Assembly (NCBI RefSeq): GCF_015706575.1 | Contig: NW_024037074.1 | Coordinates: forward strand, 25,719,334-25,783,333 | Length of the DNA: 64,000 nt | Reading direction: 5' to 3' | Source: Patiria miniata | Taxonomy: Eukaryota; Echinodermata; Asteroidea; Valvatida; Asterinidae | In this document: piece after piece, positions 50,801 to 59,800 of the stretch | Position numbering within the stretch: position 1 is the stretch's first letter | Layout: each line of letters begins with the position of its first letter | Program-made: the position numbers and the translations under genes | Notes under the pieces: generated by a model | The model's input: only the letters and a program-made list of their open reading frames with translations | Database searches by the model: none | Told to the model about the DNA's origin: nothing

Positions 50801-53800
50801 TCAAAACAAGTCAATCAGACTGAAATTAAAAGACAAGCTATATGTATGTACATGTACATATTCACAATGGCATACCGGTACCTTTGTCACTGTTCATCAC
50901 CTGTTACTGGTGATACAGAGTACTTATGATTTGATTTGGGATTGACTTGTGATTGGCTTGTGATTGACTTGTGATTGACTTGGGATTGACTTGGGATTGA
51001 CTTGGGATTGACTTGTGATTGGCTTGTGATTGACTTGTGATGGACTTGTGATGGACTTGTGATTGACTTGTGATTGACTTGTGATTGGCTTGTGATGGAC
51101 TTGTGATTGACTTGTGATTGGCTTGTGATTGACTTGAGATTGACTTGGGATTGACTTGTAATTGGCTTGTGATTGACTTGTGATGGACTTGTGATGGACT
51201 TGTGATTGACTTGGGATTGACTTGGGATTGAATTGCTATTGACTGGTGACTGACTAGTGATCGACTTGGGAGTGACTTGGGATTAACTTGTGATCAACTG
51301 GTTATTGACAAGTGATTAACTAGTGATTGACTTGGGATTGACTTGGGATTGACTTGTGATTGATGTGTGATTGACTTGGGATTGACTTGGGATTGAATTG
51401 TGATTGACTAGTGATTGACTTGGGATTGACTTGGGATTGACTTGTGATCGACTCGTTATTGACTAGCGATTGACTAGTGATTGACTTGTGATTGACTTGT
51501 GATTGACTTGGGTTTGACTTGGGATTGCCTTGTGATTGACTTGTGATTAATTTAAAACTGACTTTACTACAAACTTGGCTAAATGGATAACACACAACAA
51601 AAATGTTAAAAACAAAAGAATCAGAAACGTTGTCTTTGGGCCAATCCAGTTCACCAACCAAATTTACCAGCTTTCCAAAGAGATCACACACATAATTTGA
51701 AAGAAAAGAAGCAAAAGAACATTTGTTTCGTTTGTAACAATAATTAAGGTTTTGAATTTTTTAACTTTCATCATTTCCCTTGAAGACGTTCCCATTTCTT
51801 CCTTCTGAATATCATTGCAAATTCCTCTGTTCTTTATGTACAAATTTTGTAACAAAGAAGATGTCATGATCAACTGATCTGAAAATGATTCAATTTTGTG
51901 TACATTTGAGCATTTGTGATGAATATCGCTGCGGATCATTTGCTGCCAGACAAGGAGATTCATGCGATAATATTTCCAGGAACGCAGACTAATTAATGAA
52001 GGGTGACTGGATCAGTCCAAATGAACGCATTCTGCAAGTCTCCACTAGTAATGCGCTACGGGCAAAACACAATATTACCACAACGTTCATGAAAAAAAAA
52101 AGCACTGGGCATACATGTACATGCATTTAGTATGAGTCAGTACATTCATAATTATAGCAACGTAACCAACAGTGCCATAATGCTTGGGCTTTCACATCAT
52201 GCACATGCACACATGAACATGCACACATGTGTATACACATCAGCAATTCATTATGTTAAGTGCGCAACCGCAACAAAGATCGAGGGTTTTTTCTCCTCGG
52301 AATGAACTAGTTTCTCAAGGCTTTCAATGCAATTATTTCAGACTCAGAAATCAGGTTAATTTGATATTTTTTGAGAAAGCAAAGATGAAACCTCAATATG
52401 TTGAATGTAATTTGGATAAGCTTAGTGAGAAAAGGAGGTTTAAATATAGTACACGTGCAATTCACTATTTGGGCAGTTTAGACGTTGGGCGTACATTTTT
52501 GACAATTCAATGGTGTGCATAATCAAAGTTTTAATCACATTGTGGATTTTAATGATATATTGTACCAGTTAGTTAACAATGATTTAAAAAAGAAATTATT
52601 TAGCCAACTTTTTTTTTGATGTAGTAGAAATCGGCTTGAAACACCATGGTGTTGGCTGTACTCTGACAAATTGATTTTTGGGGGTACTTAATTTATTTTT
52701 CAGTTAAAAATACCAGCGGAACTGTTCAACATTGTTAGAGCTAAACTTTATTTCAATAAAATACAGATAATAAGCTTCAAAATGATATACATGTTTATTT
52801 GTGGCATTTGGTTTTTTGAAGTTTATTTCCACTGAGGCTTATTATTCGTGGAATTGCCCAATATGTTAATATTTTTATGATTCTATGATCAATTTCAGTT
52901 CTAAAAATGAGAACGAACTCTTGTTTTGTTTTAATAATCTGAAAAGTTAACACGTTAACAAATACCACAAAATGTGTAATGTCTTTCTTGACTTAAAGGT
53001 AGATCAATTTGTCGTTGTGCATTCTTTTTGTTCGAAGCAACAAAAGTGCTAAAAATCAAAAGAAGGGTGCTTAACAACTAAACCTGATGAAGGTTTAGCT
53101 CAGTGAACGCCGTATATTCCGAGAAAACAATATTCTAGGATCTCGATTTCAATTCAAAAGTTGCCGAGTCATGTTTTGAATTGCGCACGAAATCAGCGTC
53201 CGGGACACATTCTCATTCAACTGATTGCAGCTACGTGATGTCACGCACTGAACCGACGAATTATTATAGCAACCGCATGCGCGCGTGTGCATCGTATCAA
53301 CGCCTGTACGCACCCATTTACGGTTATCACCGAATTAAAAACGAATTACTAGCGGAAACTTCCAAAAATGCGTCTTCAGATCTTTAGATTGCAGAAGATC
53401 TTCAGCAGATAGAACATCAAATATGCTAATAATACCTCAAAACTCTTGCTTGCAACAAAGTAAAAAAAAAAACATGTTCTGGTCAATAATGCATTGATGC
53501 AAGCACTGTGCAGAGGTTGAATTGAGCTCACTATAGCAGTTTTCACCACAAACTGAATATCCTCGCCTTCTTCTTTAGGTGCCAGGATTTGCTGGAATAA
53601 CTGAAATTTTCACACACAAAACAACACCATTTGTGATTGTTCAACAATCAGCATGCACGAAGTGTACCATGCTAAAGACTATTATGTGCATTTGAATTTC
53701 CTGAGCCGTAAAGTTTTAGGACAACAGCCACAAGTATGGCTATGACTGTTACAGCAATAAAAGACAGTTGTCAATAGCCACAGCCACTGGGCAAAGATCC

Positions 53801-56800
53801 ACTCTTTTGCTCTTTGGGGCATGCAGTCATCATTTGATCCATGTGGCTAGCACTGTGAGCCACGTTGATGTAATACATATAATGTTTTGGAGTGCCCGCG
53901 CACAGCTATCTGCATGATCACATCAACCATGTCATACAAGGCAATTGAAAATGTCAAATTGTCCAAAAAAGAAAACAGGCAAAATTTTAATAAGGGGATG
54001 ATGGTGGAGCAGTTATAAACGTGTGGTGTCAAACTGCTCCATCACACTCGCCTTCAGCTCGGGGAATTATCAGTGACCTGGGGCCGTTTTCATGAAACGC
54101 CAAGATGCACCTTAAGAAGGGTAACTCGTCTTAACTCGGGACTCGTCCTGGGATCGATCTCACCAAATTTAAGACGCGTTCATCACGTCCTATCGTCCTA
54201 TCTTCCTGCGGCTGAACTCGTCTTAACTTAAGAGTGGTCTGAGGGTTGTCTTATCTCACTAATGTGTGCGTTAATTTGTATATCATCTCGAAATCATTGC
54301 CGTTAAAGATGAGTGTCGGCCTGAGTTATAGTTTCGAGGAAGAAAACCGCTGTAGAAACAGATTTGAAAAGATTTTGATAGGTGGGTAGTTTGAATAAAA
54401 ATAATTTATATATAAAAATGTAATTATACGCCACCACCTAGTTAACTTTTTAAAACAGCGTGTTGAAACGGAGAGCAAGGAATGACTCTATTGTTTCTTG
54501 TGTTTTAACTACCTTGCATACCGTGTGAAATTTATTGAGTATCATTTTTCGGACGAAAGTTTGTGTTCTATGCACACGCACGAGAAGTTGGATTTGCGCG
54601 TTTCTCTACAATGACTGTTTCATCAAGCGGTAAAAACAAACATGAAATAGCCATCAAACTGGTAGTTTTGATGCGTCTTGCTTAAGATGGGTTTAGTGAA
54701 AATCGGTCTCAGGACGTACCGGTATTTTAGCTAAGATCGATCTTAGAGCAGGGACTCGTCTTAAATCCTAAGATGAGTCGCAAGATAAGACGAGTTTCGT
54801 GAAATCGGCCATGCAGGCCCCTAACCTGTTTTTAACCCACATTTTTAACTGCTCCATCCCACTCTTATCCAAATTCATATTTCATGTACCTTTTCGGTGA
54901 AAACCATTAAAAAATGTTGGCCATTTCGATGGTGCACGCAGCGTGGTGTGCTCAAGACTGATCTGCTTTTAAACACCGGTTTTAAACACTTCCATTTAAA
55001 CATCTCAGCGGTGTTCAAACAGCAGTTTAAAACCACCCACTCAACAGGCTCTTGACCAATAGGAATAGGTCAACTGTCCCAGGTTTTTATAAACTGCCAA
55101 TAAGTTTCGCAGGAATTTCTGAGAATTTTTGGACAAATTCTCCAAGTTTCCGGTGAACATTACCTTGTTATGACATGGCCCATATGGTAATGACCTATGA
55201 AAAACCCAAGTTTTGGACCAACCTTTTTTGGGTCCCATGTTAGTAATTAGTCGGTTAATTTAATTTTGAACTCCACTTAGGATTGGATATGTTAGGTCTG
55301 AGGACTGTACAGTTATTAATAATAGCAAAATAATAATTTGCCACAAATTAACATTTTTTTTCTTTGAATAAAGCAAAGTATTGACATGGGAACGTTTAAC
55401 TTCAAACTTAGAAACTTGGTGCTGCATTTGAATAATACAAATCAATTGTGCCAACAAGTGGAAAAGCAGGTTTATTTAAGTGGAGCTGAGCTGGTCGTGA
55501 CCGATAACATAAAATCCTCTCTAGAGGTCAACCTTAAGTATATGACCAATTGTGTCAGTATCCGAAATTGTGCAAAAAGTATTATGCTGCTACCAATAAT
55601 TTTAGAACTGAACAGTACTAATTTTCAGACACGCATGCAGAGCCTGACTACAGAAACACTTCACAAAGATGTCAACAAAAAAACTACTGTTTTGACACAA
55701 ATGTATACATGTACAATACAATTACATGACATGTAGTACAATATTTAAGGAAATTTCAGGGTACTATGAACAAAAAGGCCGCAAATGAAGTGCCACCATC
55801 ACCATCACCACCATCACAATCACAAATCAGTAAAAGGAAAGCAAAATTAACAAAAAAATATAAAGTAAAAAAAAAAATTGAAGATATTTTCAGAGACAAC
55901 TTCAAGGCTTTGTTGAGAAAACATCAAACATCTAGAGAGTGAGAAAAACACCACCTTATTCCATCTTCTCCGAATACGTGTCTATTAAGCAGGGGGAGTG
56001 GGGGATGCAAGAAAAGAAGACTGCAAGTCAGTTTTTGTTTTCAAAAAGGAAGTAAGATAAAGGATGAGATGTATTTGTGTTTGACAATTTTCAAAGATCC
56101 CAAATAAATCAGACAGTTCCCATCACCGGATGTCCAAGAGCTATTTGTAAGAGAACAAAGAATGGTTAGTGTTAAAAAATAAACTGATGTGCTACTAGAA
56201 CACAGCACAGACAAAACGTAAATGTCAAATCAAAGTTTACCCAAACCCCAAAATGTGAAGGACTACAGAGAAAACCATAAAATTGAGAGCCTTCATTTGT
56301 CGCACTGACCAAAATCATAAACCAGTTTTAACCCTCCTGCTGTCTGATCAGTCACAGATAATCAAAAAAATCAAATCCTCTATCCCTGCCATGCCTTTTA
56401 CACAGGCTAGTCACCAACCATCAGATCATATTTCAAACAAGCACTGTGACTAGTCAAATTCAGTCAACAGACAAGAGCAGGCAAGTGACAAGCACAGCTG
56501 GCTTATCAATCACCCGCAGTCAAAGCATAGCTGTATCAAGTAACACAAACAGTCACAGCCAGTCAATCCTGCTTTACGTAGGCAGGTAGCACTCAACCGT
56601 TAAAAACATTCACTTGACTGATTTTGACTGAAAGGACAACTTTGTACAGAATGTATGTTTGCATAGGAGGGTTACAGAGATTTAGAAAAAGAAAAAAAAA
56701 TCAAAATCCTCTCACATGCATACCATTGAAATTTGTGCAAATTTGAGTATATCAAAAATGTATCTACATGAGAGACATCACATGACCAACTAACCACGAA

Positions 56801-59800
56801 ACTAAACACATGGTCTGGGTCAAAGTTCATGGAGTTAAAATTCAAAACAGTCAGAATCAATAAACATAATATTTCCAATTGGCAACCTTTGTTTTTTATT
56901 TATACCTAAGTTTTCTCTGCTTGGCAGATTTATGTACTGACGAACTCCACGATTTTGGCAACTTTCCTAAGCAAAGGTTCCATAATAAAAGAAACAACCA
57001 ATATCATGTCATGGCCCCTTGAACATTAAATTTCAGAGATGAGAAATTCAACCTCTTCTTCTTCTTCCTTTATTTTTTACAAAAACCTAAAGAATGATTT
57101 AAGTGTGGGTTTAATATTCAACCATAACAGATAAACTTGATGTGCAATTGGCATTTCTTTGAAAACCTAAGCTTCGTCTGACATTTTGGCTTTAAGCCTG
57201 CCTCAGGTCGGCCTGCGATTTGCTTGCGCCGTGATGGAATTGTTGGCATTAGGCTCAAAAGTCACGCTCAGGTCACAAAACTGAGAAATTGTGTGATGAT
57301 CATGGAGCAAGCCGCGTCTTGACACAGAATAATCGCAACCATGCTCATGTCACCCACGGCACGACGACGATTCACAATAGAATTAGATGATCCGGATGTG
57401 CGCACAACGTCGTAACTTCATACAGGTCCACTGCGATTGATTCCTGCCTGTCGGGAACGAGTTCCGTCCCGACGCAGAAGTCGAAATTTTTCTACTCTTG
57501 TGACTGTTGATTTTTTTAAGTGCCAACTGATGCCAATCGTCTTAATATCGTCGCAGTTACACTCCGGTTGCAAAAAAAAACGACACTGAAATGTTGCCAA
57601 CGGTTCCTAACGGCTTGTTCCTGAAAAGTCAGTTGTTGACTGTTCTGTGTCGTCGCAAGGTGGTCGACCTGAGGGTGGCTTTAGGTGAATTTTGAGGTAC
57701 GAAGGATCATTTGCTTTGTGTGCATACATGTATTGTCGTTTGAAGCAACAAAACTGCTCAAAATCTTATGTTAGGATAACAACTAACCTGTTAAACTTTC
57801 AGCTCAGCAGATACTATACATTTTGAGAAAACAGAGAAGATGTATGCACCATTTTGAGGGTCTTGTAACTGGATTCCATTGCTAACGTACAAAACAAAGT
57901 CTGCTCGTGGGCAACCTATTTCTAAACCACCTCCAATGTTAGTGTTCTTCCAAACAATACCACTTCAAGCAGAATAATTTCACAGGGTATTTGATACCAG
58001 TCCTATCCTCGCTTTTGAGTTTCTGTCATTCAATCAGTACATCATGTCAGTGCAACAAGTTTTTATTCGGATTTCACTCATCTCGAATTCCCATTATAAA
58101 CTTTTGTGACACCATGTAAATTTGTCTTTGACATGAAACTTGTGAAAAACATTTTAAATTCTACATCATTGATATCAAAACAAAATTTTCATTGTGCCGC
58201 AAAACTTTACATGGGGATTATTCGAGATGTTTGAAGTCCGAGTTACAACCTTGTTGCACTGATAGGATAAGTGCAAATGATCCTACATGGCTTTATGGCC
58301 CCCGTTGACTAAACACGGGTCCCTTTTTCTGCTTCAAAATCATCAAATCCTTTACATGAGGCCAAACATTTGAGTGCATGGATTTCCATTTAGTTTGGAA
58401 ATTATGTGATTCTGAAGCCAGATATATACTGTAGCCAGAGACGAAACCCCCCCACCCCTGTCCCCAACCCCTCCCCCTTCCCCACCCCTTGAACAAGAAA
58501 TCTGCATATCAAAGTACCCTTGCTCACAGGATCTGTACAGCTAGCTTCAAAGGCCATGTGTTTATAGGTTACTCATAAATCACTAGAGCCAGAGAGGAAA
58601 GCACACATTATTTAAGCAAGGCCTTCTACAACCAGTCATTTATCAACAGCTAGACATTTAGTCCTTTCAAATGCACAGTCTTTGTGTCCATATTTGCACA
58701 AATGATCTCAACGAAAAAACGTCATCAAAGTACATACAGAAACATGTCACACAAACCACGAATGAAGGCAAAATAAAAATCACAAGAAAATCATGGACTA
58801 CGGTAGATAGGGAAAAGGGGAGCACCAAAGAGATAGCCAGAAAAATGTAATACTTTGCTGGAAAAGTTAAAATCTTGGATAAAATTGACGTCCAGGTTCT
58901 CATGAGGGAGTCATGACAGGTTGGCGTAGCGGTACTTTCCTCGCCTTCCACCGTTGTGACCCGGGTTTGAATCCCACCTTGGGCCAACATGTGGATTGGG
59001 TTTTCAGTCCCTGCCTGATTCCGTGGGTTTTCCCCAGAATATTCTCCTGGGCTTTTCCTCCCACCTTTAAAGCTGTAACTTCTTCTCACTGTCTTCTCTC
59101 CACAAGTTTCTTCAGGCTTGCGAGCTACAGTGCCTCGGGCACTTTTGAGAAATCCTTGTTTCATTACCAGAAATGATTACTACTACTACTACTACTACTA
59201 ATAATAAGTTAATATCAAACCAAAAGACAAATCAATGAATAGAATGAGTAAACATGAAACAGCAGTGGAGAACAACTCAAAGACAAATCAATGATTAGAA
59301 TGCGTAAACATGAAACAGTATGGAGACGACTCAAAGACAAATCAATGATTAGAATGCGTAAACATGAAACAGTAGTAGAGAAGAGTTCAGACAAATTAAT
59401 GATTTGAATACGTAAACATGAAACAGTGCAGAGAATAACTCAAAGACAAATCAATGATTAGAATGAGTTAACATGAAACAGTGTGGGAAATAACTCAAAG
59501 ACAAATCAATGATTAGAATGTGTAAACATGAAACAGCAGTGTAGAAGAGCTCAAAGATATTTTAATGAGTAAACACGAAACAGCGGCGGAGAATAACTCA
59601 AAGACAAATCAGTGATTAGAATGTGTAAACATGAAACACTTTCAAAGAGCTTAAAGATATCAGAAGAGTTAACACGAAACAGCGTTGGAGAATAACTCAA
59701 AGACAAATCAATAATCAGAATGTATAAACATGAAACAGCGGTGGGGAAGAGTTCAAAGACAAATCAATGATTGGCGAACTCTTGTCTGTCTAATTTCTTG

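Noticed and set aside
51320..51691. ORF encoding Ser/Gln/Asn/Lys repeats
   Set aside because: Produced by the 11-bp minisatellite; all frames are periodic.
56902..56962. Possible PTB microexon with KSAKQRKL, resembling the vertebrate basic insert
   Set aside because: Usable splice sites give 61 or 31 nt, which breaks the frame between the flanking phase-0 exons, and the resemblance is short.
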